Origin: Candidatus Zixiibacteriota bacterium
GTDB taxonomy: Bacteria > Zixibacteria > MSB-5A5 > GN15 > FEB-12
DNA: 7,965 bases
Reading direction: 5' to 3'
Assembly (NCBI GenBank): GCA_018816665.1
Contig: JAHIVM010000001.1
Coordinates: 1 to 7,965, forward strand
Shown: one piece after another, positions 1-6,116 of the stretch
How positions within the stretch are numbered: the stretch's first letter is position 1
Layout of the letters: each line of letters begins with the position of its first letter
The notes under the pieces: generated by a model
Database searches by the model: none
Told to the model about the DNA's origin: nothing
The model's input: the letters and a program-made list of their open reading frames with translations, nothing else
Made by a program: the position numbers and the translations under genes

Positions 1-2944
1 ACGATACATCATCGACACTGGCATTACCCTCAAACACGCAACCGGTGAAGGTAGTAGCGGGCACACTAACGTTGAGCATCACAGCTCCCCCCCAGTTTGA
101 AGACGAACCATTTAGGCATGCATTACCCAGAAACACGCAGTCGATGAACTCGGCCGAGGAACTATCGCCCAAATAGACCGCCCCACCCAGAGCATTCGCT
201 CCCCCGCCCGGGCCGGCGTCGGCCGTGTTGTTCAGGAGCGAGCAACGCTCAATACGGGGTGCACAATCCTCCCAAATGTCGATGCCCCCCGAGCCTGCGC
301 CACCACCTTCAATCGATCTACCCAGGTTGTAGGCGAACACACAGTCGGTTATCCTGGGGGTACTGCCCCGAGCGACTTCCAGCCCGCCCCCCCAGCCGGC
401 CGTATTGTTCTCAAAGCGGCAGTCACGGATGATCGGTGCGGCTGTGTCAAAGCAACACACTCCCCCCCCGCTGGCGTCGAATTCAAATACCTGATTGCCT
501 ACGAAAATGCAGTACTCGATTGTCGGCGATGAACTGACGATCAGTACGCCGCCACCCAGGGGCCACTCGTACTCAGGCTGCTTCACGGCTACACCATGAG
601 TGACAGTGAAGCCGGAAAGCACTGCCATACTGTCTTCATCCGTCAGAAACAGGAAGGCCCTGTGCGGATTCAGGGAATCCGCCTGACAATCTATAATTGT
701 CGAATCAGCACCCTGCTGGGATATGAGTACCAGAGATTTGCCGTGGAAATCAATATCTCGGTTGCCGTCGCCGGTATAAGTCCCGGGCGCGACCCAGATC
801 GTGTCCGAACTCGAGCAGGAGTCAATAGCAGCCTGGATGGTCGGTGCATCGCCGGTTCCCTCGGCATTCACATACAGAACCTTCAGGACGTCGCACGCAT
901 CCCCCACACCGTCGTCATCAGCATCATCCTGACTCGGATTGCCAACCGCCGGACAGTTGTCGCAGCTGTCGGGAACGGTATCACCGTCGAGATCGGCCAG
1001 GTCATTATAGCCCGGGCACACATCGCAACTGTCACCCACCAGATCGCTGTCCGTGTCCTCCTGGGGGGGATTGTACACGGCGATGCAGTTGTCGGACTCG
1101 TCCGGGATGCCGTCGCCGTCAGCGTCATAGGGAAACTCAAGCGAGCACACGCCGGCACCGGCCGTACCGGCATAGATGATACCGTTGGAGTTGACGGCAA
1201 GAGCAACGACAGTAGACGCGGGCAGACTGTCATTTGTCTGCGCCCAGGAGTCACCATGGTCAACAGAATGAAACACGCCGGCATCGGTACCCACGAAGAT
1301 ATCGTCTCTGGAGCCGATCGAGAGGTCGAAATACACCGATGCCGTCGTTCCATTGCCGATCAGCTCCCAGCTATTCCCGTTGTTTGTTGAACGAAAGACA
1401 CCGTCGTTACGGGAAGCGGCGAAGATGTCGCCTGCGGCATTGATGACAAGACTGAGAACCCAGGTGTCGGTCTGCACCTGGCTCCAGTTGTTCCCGTTGT
1501 CTGATGATCGAAACACGCCATCCCAGGTACCGGCAAAAATCTCTCCGGCGGAATTGATGGCCAGCGAGAAGACACTCTTGTTTGTCAACCCGGTGTCAAT
1601 CCGCACCCAGCTATCGCCGTTGTCCGACGAACGAAATACGCCGTAGCCACCCAGGGTCCCGGCAAAGATGTCCCCGTCCGCGTTGATGGCCAGCGACCAT
1701 ACGCCGGAACAGTTCAAGCCGCTGTTGATCTGCGACCAGGTATCACCGTTGTCGATAGAACGAAACAAATTGCCATCATACATGCCCACAAACACGTCAC
1801 CACTGGCGTTGATAGCAAACGTTCTTACAAAAATATCCATGGTCGGCAAGCCGTTGTTGATCTGTATCCAGGAGTTGCCGGAATCCGTTGAGCGAAAGAC
1901 GCCATCATGTGTTCCGGCAAAAATATCGTCGCTGGTATTAGTGAGCAGAGATCCTATCTCATAGGCCGTCAACCCGTCGTTGATTTGCGTCCAGCTGTCA
2001 CCATTGTCAGTTGACCGAAAGACACCGCCCAGGCTCGTTCCAGTATACAGGTGATTGCCGGAATCGATTACAATAGCATATGGCTTATAGTATGACAGAT
2101 CATCGGACACGTCTGTCCATGTGTCGCCATTGTCAACGGTACGGAAGATTCCGCCCTCCTGGGCACTGCCGGCAAATACATGTCCGCTTGAGTTGATGGC
2201 AAGCGCGTCGATGTACGTAGAAGTTAAACCATTGTTGATTTGCGTCCAGCTGTCACCGTTATCCGACGAACGATAGATGCCGGTACCGCCCAGCGTTCCG
2301 GCGAAAATGTCGCCACTTGCGTTGATGACAAGAGTAGTGACGCTGTTGAGTGTCAGACCATTGTTGACCTCAGTCCAGGTATCACCATTGTCAGACGAGC
2401 GATATACACCGTCCTCGGTGCCGGCGAACATGTCTCCGGCGGAAGTGAAGGCAAGTGCATACACCTGAATGGAATCCAGACCGTTGATGATCTGGGTCCA
2501 TGTTGCGCCACTGTCCGTCGAGCGATAGGCCCCACTGTTCCCCGTTCCCGCAAACATGTCACCGGCGGAGTTTATGGCAAGGACTGAGATATCGGTTTCG
2601 GGAAGATCAAAACTGATCGGTATCCAGGTATCGCCATTGTCGGTAGACTTGTAGAACGTATCGTAAGTCTTGGCAAATATCTCGTCGCTGGAGTTAATTG
2701 CAAGAAGCGAGACATTGGCGGCTGCAAAGCCGTTGTTGACCGGTATCCAGGTTTCACCGCTGTCAGAAGAGCGAAACATGCCAAAACTCGTAGAAGCGAA
2801 GATGAATCCGGATGAGTTAACTGCCAGACTATTCACGGTACCGCCATACGGCCCGTTGGTTTGTTCCCAGGTTTGTGAGCAGATCGAAAGGGGCAACATC
2901 AATGTGAAGAAAACTACGACTGCTATTCGCGACATCCCAGGCAT
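1..2944 (-). CDS. Secreted Asp-box propeller / TSP3 / beta-helix protein, 3' end beyond window
   Basis: The frame is open from an ATG at 2944 to the left edge (981 codons, no stop), so the C-terminus is missing. The start is supported by GGGAGGT 4 nt upstream; the next Met (residue 4) is too far from it. Residues 1-23 form a signal peptide (Arg6, then a hydrophobic run to Ser23). The sequence LSIC at 19-22 resembles a lipobox, but Ile at -1 is atypical, so type I cleavage near residue 23 is more likely. Residues 26-601 hold 13 Asp-box motifs (S-x-D-x-G-x-S/T-W) and 14 'LAINSSGDIFAGT'-type strands. Residues 605-685 are Asp-rich thrombospondin type 3-like repeats. Residues 688-981 are a right-handed parallel beta-helix that begins with a 'PTIQAAID' segment and a 'IWVAPGTY' strand. 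No catalytic residues were recognised. The likely role is a surface or secreted adhesion or binding protein. By analogy with its neighbours it may end in a dockerin, but that is not visible. Confidence 0.93.
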   Translation of the reverse strand, partial: MPGMSRIAVVVFFTLMLPLSICSQTWEQTNGPYGGTVNSLAVNSSGFIFASTSFGMFRSSDSGETWIPVNNGFAAANVSLLAINSSDEIFAKTYDTFYKSTDNGDTWIPISFDLPETDISVLAINSAGDMFAGTGNSGAYRSTDSGATWTQIINGLDSIQVYALAFTSAGDMFAGTEDGVYRSSDNGDTWTEVNNGLTLNSVTTLVINASGDIFAGTLGGTGIYRSSDNGDSWTQINNGLTSTYIDALAINSSGHVFAGSAQEGGIFRTVDNGDTWTDVSDDLSYYKPYAIVIDSGNHLYTGTSLGGVFRSTDNGDSWTQINDGLTAYEIGSLLTNTSDDIFAGTHDGVFRSTDSGNSWIQINNGLPTMDIFVRTFAINASGDVFVGMYDGNLFRSIDNGDTWSQINSGLNCSGVWSLAINADGDIFAGTLGGYGVFRSSDNGDSWVRIDTGLTNKSVFSLAINSAGEIFAGTWDGVFRSSDNGNNWSQVQTDTWVLSLVINAAGDIFAASRNDGVFRSTNNGNSWELIGNGTTASVYFDLSIGSRDDIFVGTDAGVFHSVDHGDSWAQTNDSLPASTVVALAVNSNGIIYAGTAGAGVCSLEFPYDADGDGIPDESDNCIAVYNPPQEDTDSDLVGDSCDVCPGYNDLADLDGDTVPDSCDNCPAVGNPSQDDADDDGVGDACDVLKVLYVNAEGTGDAPTIQAAIDSCSSSDTIWVAPGTYTGDGNRDIDFHGKSLVLISQQGADSTIIDCQADSLNPHRAFLFLTDEDSMAVLSGFTVTHGVAVKQPEYEWPLGGGVLIVSSSPTIEYCIFVGNQVFEFDASGGGVCCFDTAAPIIRDCRFENNTAGWGGGLEVARGSTPRITDCVFAYNLGRSIEGGGAGSGGIDIWEDCAPRIERCSLLNNTADAGPGGGANALGGAVYLGDSSSAEFIDCVFLGNACLNGSSSNWGGAVMLNVSVPATTFTGCVFEGNASVDDVS
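2..547 (-). repeat. Beta-helix rungs with CxFxxN and GGxV motifs
   Basis: Residues 800-981 of the left-hand gene show six rungs with the motif C-x-[FL]-x-x-N: C812, C842, C868, C901, C936 and C969, spaced 26-35 residues apart. Between them sit Gly-rich turns (GGGV at 797 and 826, GGGL at 852, GGID at 886, GGAV at 920 and 952). Alternating GGA[ILV] and FxxN motifs are the signature of polymorphic outer-membrane-protein (Pmp) repeats, which fold as a right-handed parallel beta-helix. Placing a Cys at the same point of every rung would stack a cysteine ladder (inference). The array continues past the window edge. Confidence 0.82.
890..1132 (-). repeat. Thrombospondin type 3-like calcium-binding repeats
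   Basis: Residues 605-685 of the left-hand gene contain tandem acidic loops of the form D-x-D-x-D-G-x-x-D with the spacer 'DNCPxxxNPxQxD'. The clearest units are 'DADGDGIPDESDNC' near 607-620 and 'DDADDDGVGDACD' near 673-685. In this family each loop binds calcium and paired cysteines brace the array. Here it acts as a rigid linker between propeller and beta-helix. Confidence 0.88.
1142..2869 (-). repeat. 14-blade Asp-box (BNR-like) beta-propeller repeats
   Basis: Residues 26-601 of the left-hand gene consist of repeats of about 41 residues. Asp-box tryptophans fall at residues 66, 107, 149, 190, 233, 276, 318, 359, 403, 446, 487, 526 and 567, spaced 39-44 apart. Each box is preceded by a strand like 'INSSGDIFAGT' and followed by 'TQINNGL'. 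There are 14 of the first strand type but 13 Asp-boxes. The N-terminal 'TWEQTNG' (25-31) looks like the 14th outer strand without its box, which would close the ring. Repeat 12 has Asn in place of the box Asp (residue 521). Fourteen blades fit two seven-bladed propellers, as in GH74 proteins, but GH74 catalytic features were not recognised. Confidence 0.9.
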
Positions 2945-2947
2945 ACT

Positions 2948-2954
2948 ACCTCCC
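2948..2954 (-). promoter_or_regulatory. Ribosome binding site deciding the start at 2944
   Basis: On the minus strand GGGAGGT lies with its GGAGG core 4 nt before ATG 2944. This is a short but workable spacing. It favours the first Met over the in-frame Met three codons later, which would be 13 nt away. Confidence 0.7.
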
Positions 2955-3033
2955 ACCCAACCAAAGGTCTGGTACATCAAGAGTGTGTTTCGCACTTGTA
3001 CATCGTAAGACAATTCGAAGACGGCAATACCAC

Positions 3034-3062
3034 AAGGTAAGACGCATGTCGCATTCTGGCAA
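3034..3062 (-). promoter_or_regulatory. Candidate sigma-70-type promoter for the left-hand gene
   Basis: On the minus strand TTGCCA (3062-3057) is followed after 17 nt by TACCTT (3039-3034). The -35 box matches 5 of 6 consensus bases. The -10 box matches only 3 of 6, although these are its three most conserved positions. It would give a leader of about 80 nt. The weak -10 box keeps confidence low. Confidence 0.35.
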
Positions 3063-3230
3063 TCGGTTTCCAGTTCGCAGCGCTTCTGATACTGCCGGAT
3101 TCTCGTCAAGTTGACCGTCCAGGCGTTGGCACACGCAAATCACGACGACTCGTGACGCCGCCCTGAGTCCTGCCGGGCGAACTACGGGCACCCGGTTCCC
3201 TTCCAGGGACTGCGCGTCAAGAAACCCCGT

Positions 3231-3267
3231 CACAAAACCGGGCCGACTCGGAGTAAGAGTCGGCCCG
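3231..3267 (-). terminator. Rho-independent terminator after the SBBP gene
   Basis: A perfect 11-bp stem, CGGGCCGACTC / GAGTCGGCCCG (3239-3249 with 3257-3267), has a 7-nt loop. On the minus strand it is followed directly by GGTTTTGTG. It begins 31 nt after the TAA of the 836-aa gene, so that gene should not be co-transcribed strongly with the next one. Confidence 0.87.
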
Positions 3268-3298
3268 ATCATCGAGGACTATCGTCTGTCTGACGGAC

Positions 3299-5809
3299 TT
3301 ACGGGCAGGCCGGCAACGCAGGAAACGAGATGAATAGGTGGTCGATTAGCGCCGTGAGGTCGCCGACGTCAATTACCCGGTTGGGTGCTCCTCCAGAGAT
3401 AGCCGGATCGATATCGGCTTCCTGCGGGCAGCAGATAGGCGTGAAGTTGATGAACAGATAGTCGATCATGTTGGTCAGGTCGCTAATGTCCACACCCTGT
3501 TCGTCATAACTGCAGTCCGGGACCAGTTGCACACTGCCGCCGTCACCCTGGCAACAGCACCAGTCACCGATGCCATTGCCGTCTACGTCAGCGTTTGTAG
3601 TATCGAAAACCTCAGGACAGGTATCACAGGAATCCGGCCAGCCGTCGCTGTCCTGATCCAGGCTGTCGGGATATCCTTCACACATATCGCAGGCGTCACC
3701 AACGCCGTCACCATCGGACTCCGTCTGGCTGAAATTGGCAACCTCAAGGCAGTTGTCACAGGAATCGCCGGCTCCGTCGTCATCAAAGTCTTCCTGGAGC
3801 AGGTTGTAGACATAGGGGCAGTTGTCATCGATGTTGGCAACGCCGTCGTTATCCCAATCGTCATCACAGGCATTGCCGATACCATCGAAGTCAGTAGTGT
3901 CTGCCTGGTCCGGATTGTATGCCAGCGGACAGTTGTCAGGGTACTGAAGGGCGTAGTGCAATGGTTGTTCACATTGTACCTGTGAGTCAGGCCCCGGAAT
4001 GCCCCAGCCATCGTCATCAGCGTCGTAGTACCACACAGTCAGCGGGTGGATATCAGGATTGCCGTCGTCGCAGTCATCTCCCCCGATTACGTTTGGATCG
4101 CCATCCCAGCCGCCGGCATCGATAGTACATTCCACATATCCGTCACCGTCATTGTCGATCTCGCCGTCCGGGATACCGTCCGCACCGTCGTTGTCGAGAC
4201 CGTCGCAGAGTTCGGGAGCTCCGGGGTAGACGGTTGAGTCAGTGTCATCCTGATCGCAGACATCGCCGTAGCCGTCGCCGTCCGCATCTATCTGATCCGG
4301 GTTGTATATTTCGGGGCAGTTGTCGGCACTATCGCACACCCAGTCACACTCAGAGTCAGGGCATGGCACTACTGCCGTGAGAAACGCATCGTTCCCATAT
4401 GTTCCTAAAGTGGAATCATTTGCGTTTACGAGAGGCAAATCCTGAGAAGATGTCGAACCAGACAAATAAAGGCGGTCCAGTGACATAGCGATGCCACCGG
4501 CTCTGCTCATGGGAGACCCGCCGACGAAAGTACTCCACTCAATACTGGCCCCCAAGGGTGCGAATTTCGTGATAAGGCTTCGGGAACCGCCTGTAGGAAC
4601 GGGCCATGGGCAGAGCAGTGAATCTGCTGTCGCCGTAGTATAGATTGAACCGTCACTGCCCAGCGCGCCACCATCCAAATAAGCCAGCTGTGATTCCCCT
4701 CCCCAATAGGTGCTGAAAAGCATACTGTCTCCTTGCGCGCTGAGAATCGTGATTACACCATCCGCTCCACTGCCCAACCAACCGTCCAGTGGATTGACTA
4801 GAGGATAATCAGTACAGCGGGTGGCACCGAATCCATACAACCGGCCGCCAGCGTCGATTGCCAAGTCCAAAAATACGTCTTCTTGCCAATTCGCGATGTA
4901 GTTCGCTTCGTCACCTCCGAGGTATGTAGAGTACACCAGTTCAAAATCCGGGCTGAACTTTGTGACAAAAATGTCCTGTTCCCCACCAAGTGAACTGTCC
5001 AGTGCGCTAAAGAGCGGAAAACTGGATTGATCAGAACTTGTTGTCCCGGTGATATAGATATTCTCATCAGAGTCCAGGGCGATCGCATATCCCTCGTCTG
5101 CTGCCGAACCGCCGAACATAGTACAATACAATACCGCGCTTCCGTCACTACTCATCTTGCACAAGAAGGCGTCGCCACCACCGCCGGCTGTAGTTTGAAA
5201 AGCTCCTGGCGTAACGGGCAGTCCGCCGCCACTACAGACACCAACAACATAGATGTCTCCGTTTGCATCAGTGGCAACCCCGGCTATCGATTCGTAACCC
5301 GGGCCACCCAGCAGTGTCGAGAAGACTAGTTGACCAGTTGCGCTATACTTGGTTATCATGGCCTCGCGATTCTGGAATGTCGCGTCGTATGCATTGACGA
5401 CAGGGAAGTCCTCCGATTCCGCTTTGCCAGCAACTATGACATTACCCAGTTCATCGATCGCCAACGCGTTGCCGTAGTCGTGCGTATGACTGCCCCCCAG
5501 ATAAGTCGAAAATAAAATCTGCCAGTTGGCGTCGAACTTAGTAACAAATATGTCTCGATCACCAGCCATAGTGCTGTCTGCTGCTGCGACAATTGGGAAG
5601 CCTTCTGCTGGTGTGGATTCAGTCAACCCGGTTATCACGATATTGCCGTCTCTGTCAGTACAGATGGTGGTGGCACCGTCAGCCAACTCCCCACCGAAGT
5701 ACGAGCTATAGGTCACGGCTTCACCTTGCACCTGGGCCACACCGCTCAACCCAAGAACCAGAACCACCTGTACCAATACCCTGACCGTCGCAACAAAGGA
5801 CCTTTTCAT
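3299..5809 (-). CDS. Secreted SBBP beta-propeller protein with calcium-binding repeats and dockerin
   Basis: The product is 836 aa with the start at 5809. An in-frame ATG at 5863 adds 18 residues but lacks a ribosome binding site. AGGAGGT sits 7 nt before 5809, and the signal peptide (MKRS, then hydrophobic to about residue 29) starts there. Residues 33-480 hold seven SBBP repeats marked by 'STYLGG'-type strands at 33, 99, 161, 227, 291, 364 and 423, enough for one seven-bladed propeller. Residues 489-752 are Asp/Cys-rich: a TSP3 unit, a MopE-like metal-binding segment ('VYPGAPELCDGLDND', 'DDCDDGNPDIHP') and further TSP3 units. Residues 753-836 form a dockerin-like pair. The MopE-like segment lacks the second Cys usual after 'CDGLDND'. 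No enzyme motif was found. The likely role is an extracellular structural, adhesion or metal-binding protein; the ligand is unknown. It has its own promoter and terminator. Confidence 0.95.
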   Translation of the reverse strand: MKRSFVATVRVLVQVVLVLGLSGVAQVQGEAVTYSSYFGGELADGATTICTDRDGNIVITGLTESTPAEGFPIVAAADSTMAGDRDIFVTKFDANWQILFSTYLGGSHTHDYGNALAIDELGNVIVAGKAESEDFPVVNAYDATFQNREAMITKYSATGQLVFSTLLGGPGYESIAGVATDANGDIYVVGVCSGGGLPVTPGAFQTTAGGGGDAFLCKMSSDGSAVLYCTMFGGSAADEGYAIALDSDENIYITGTTSSDQSSFPLFSALDSSLGGEQDIFVTKFSPDFELVYSTYLGGDEANYIANWQEDVFLDLAIDAGGRLYGFGATRCTDYPLVNPLDGWLGSGADGVITILSAQGDSMLFSTYWGGESQLAYLDGGALGSDGSIYTTATADSLLCPWPVPTGGSRSLITKFAPLGASIEWSTFVGGSPMSRAGGIAMSLDRLYLSGSTSSQDLPLVNANDSTLGTYGNDAFLTAVVPCPDSECDWVCDSADNCPEIYNPDQIDADGDGYGDVCDQDDTDSTVYPGAPELCDGLDNDGADGIPDGEIDNDGDGYVECTIDAGGWDGDPNVIGGDDCDDGNPDIHPLTVWYYDADDDGWGIPGPDSQVQCEQPLHYALQYPDNCPLAYNPDQADTTDFDGIGNACDDDWDNDGVANIDDNCPYVYNLLQEDFDDDGAGDSCDNCLEVANFSQTESDGDGVGDACDMCEGYPDSLDQDSDGWPDSCDTCPEVFDTTNADVDGNGIGDWCCCQGDGGSVQLVPDCSYDEQGVDISDLTNMIDYLFINFTPICCPQEADIDPAISGGAPNRVIDVGDLTALIDHLFISFPALPACP
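3302..3553 (-). other. Dockerin-like C-terminal domain of the 836-aa protein
   Basis: Residues 753-836 contain two related segments, 'VDISDLTNMIDYLFINF' (773-789) and 'IDVGDLTALIDHLFISF' (813-829), each preceded by an acidic stretch and separated by a Cys pair and 'EADIDPAISGGAP'. The duplicated Asp-rich loop plus amphipathic helix is the pattern of type I dockerins, although the loops are not the canonical DxNxDGxxN form. The last 40 residues match the neighbouring gene's tail at 34 positions. Confidence 0.75.
3554..4345 (-). repeat. TSP3 and MopE-like acidic calcium/metal-binding array
   Basis: Residues 489-752 of the 836-aa protein are made of D-x-D-x-D-G loops and 'DNCPxxYNPDQ' spacers. 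The order is one TSP3 unit (497-519), a MopE-like region (522-589), a short aromatic insert (590-623), then about five TSP3-type units to the CCC at 751-753. TSP3 loops bind calcium. MopE-type repeats are annotated as putative metal binders. The array likely forms a calcium-stiffened stalk between propeller and dockerin. Confidence 0.85.
4373..5713 (-). repeat. Seven SBBP beta-propeller repeats
   Basis: Residues 33-479 of the 836-aa protein carry units of 60-72 residues. Each combines 'YSTYLGG', then 'A-x-D-x-x-GNIYVTG-x-T-S', 'FP-[LI]-V-N-A' and 'D-[IA]-F-[VL]-T-K'. The family (SBBP, beta-propeller repeat) typically forms seven-bladed propellers, which matches the seven copies here. Blade 6 is the most divergent. 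Confidence 0.87.
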
Positions 5810-5816
5810 GTGGACT

Positions 5817-5823
5817 ACCTCCT
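5817..5823 (-). promoter_or_regulatory. Strong ribosome binding site deciding the start at 5809
   Basis: AGGAGGT lies 7 nt before ATG 5809 on the minus strand, near-ideal for a Shine-Dalgarno sequence. It falls inside the longer in-frame reading from 5863, which supports the shorter protein with an N-terminal signal peptide. Confidence 0.88.
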
Positions 5824-5891
5824 CAACCGGCAAGACTAGTGAGCAGAATGCACCATCGGACATGTAGACTCAATCTGGATGGATACAACCG

Positions 5892-5938
5892 GCATCGAAA
5901 ACAGAGACCAAGGCGGAGCCCCGAGGGCACTTCGATGC
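5892..5938 (-). promoter_or_regulatory. Inverted repeat in the 5' leader of the SBBP gene
   Basis: Perfect 8-nt arms GCATCGAA (5892-5899) and TTCGATGC (5931-5938) enclose 31 nt that include a GC-rich stretch. The element would lie about 17 nt after the predicted transcription start, in an unusually long leader. It could form a stem-loop in the mRNA or be a protein-binding site. It matches no riboswitch family I recognise. Confidence 0.4.
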
Positions 5939-5961
5939 AAAGGTCATAGTGTGCTCGCCCT

Positions 5962-5990
5962 ATGATATCGTGTGCGACGGATTATGTCAA
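5962..5990 (-). promoter_or_regulatory. Near-consensus sigma-70-type promoter of the SBBP gene
   Basis: On the minus strand a perfect TTGACA (5990-5985) is followed after 17 nt by TATCAT (5967-5962), which differs from TATAAT at one base. The predicted start of transcription is near 5955, leaving a leader of about 146 nt before ATG 5809. It lies between the upstream terminator and this gene, as expected. Confidence 0.82.
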
Positions 5991-6037
5991 CCGGACCGAC
6001 GACGGCTTTCTCCCGGGAGTGCAGCCAAAGAACCATA

Positions 6038-6080
6038 GAAAGGGGTAGAGAACGGCCCTGCGCGGCTTACGCGCAGGGCC
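6038..6080 (-). terminator. Probable rho-independent terminator after the 570-aa gene
   Basis: A perfect 11-bp GC-rich stem, GGCCCTGCGCG / CGCGCAGGGCC (6054-6064 with 6070-6080), has a 5-nt loop and starts 36 nt after the stop codon. The minus-strand tail (GTTCTCTACCCCTTTC) is pyrimidine-rich rather than a clean T run, so termination may be less efficient than at the neighbouring terminator. Confidence 0.72.
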
Positions 6081-6116
6081 TGACCTGAGAGCAGAAATGT
6101 CCTGTGTGACAGCAAG

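Larger units (their letters stand above)
2945..3298. other. Intergenic region, 354 bp
   Basis: This gap holds the terminator of the upstream gene (3267-3231), a weak promoter candidate (3062-3034) and the ribosome binding site of the downstream gene. A 16-bp interrupted palindrome, TCACGA-CGAC-TCGTGA, lies at 3140-3155 and could be an operator or chance. The minus-strand reading frame across the gap begins beside the terminator stem, lacks family features and is not called as a gene. Nothing else stands out. Confidence 0.7.
5810..6116. other. Intergenic region, 307 bp
   Basis: The gap holds, in minus-strand order, the terminator of the 570-aa gene, the promoter, the leader with its inverted repeat, and the ribosome binding site. 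The heptamer CCGGTTG occurs three times on the minus strand (5994-5988 overlapping the -35 box, 5892-5886, and 5830-5824 just before the ribosome binding site). The last two copies extend to a shared 9-mer, TGCCGGTTG. No separate gene is seen. Confidence 0.75.

Noticed and set aside
596..1390. Plus-strand open frame of 264 codons
   Set aside because: It lies antisense to the verified propeller/TSP3 coding frame. Asp/Gly/Asn-rich codons read in reverse give Val/Ile/Ala-rich open frames. No ribosome binding site or family pattern was seen.
2876..2890. Lipoprotein signal (LSIC) in the left-hand gene
   Set aside because: Ile directly before the Cys is not accepted by the usual lipobox pattern; type I signal peptidase cleavage is more likely.
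2946..3272. Minus-strand 108-codon frame in the intergenic region
   Set aside because: It starts next to the terminator stem, has no Shine-Dalgarno sequence, ends inside the ribosome binding site region of the next gene and shows no recognisable pattern.
3527..3985. Plus-strand open frame of 152 codons
   Set aside because: It is antisense to the TSP3 array of the 836-aa gene, with the same repeat-driven absence of stops.
5810..5863. Eighteen-residue N-terminal extension of the 836-aa protein
   Set aside because: The upstream ATG lacks a ribosome binding site and the extension would bury the signal peptide. AGGAGGT precedes ATG 5809 at ideal spacing.
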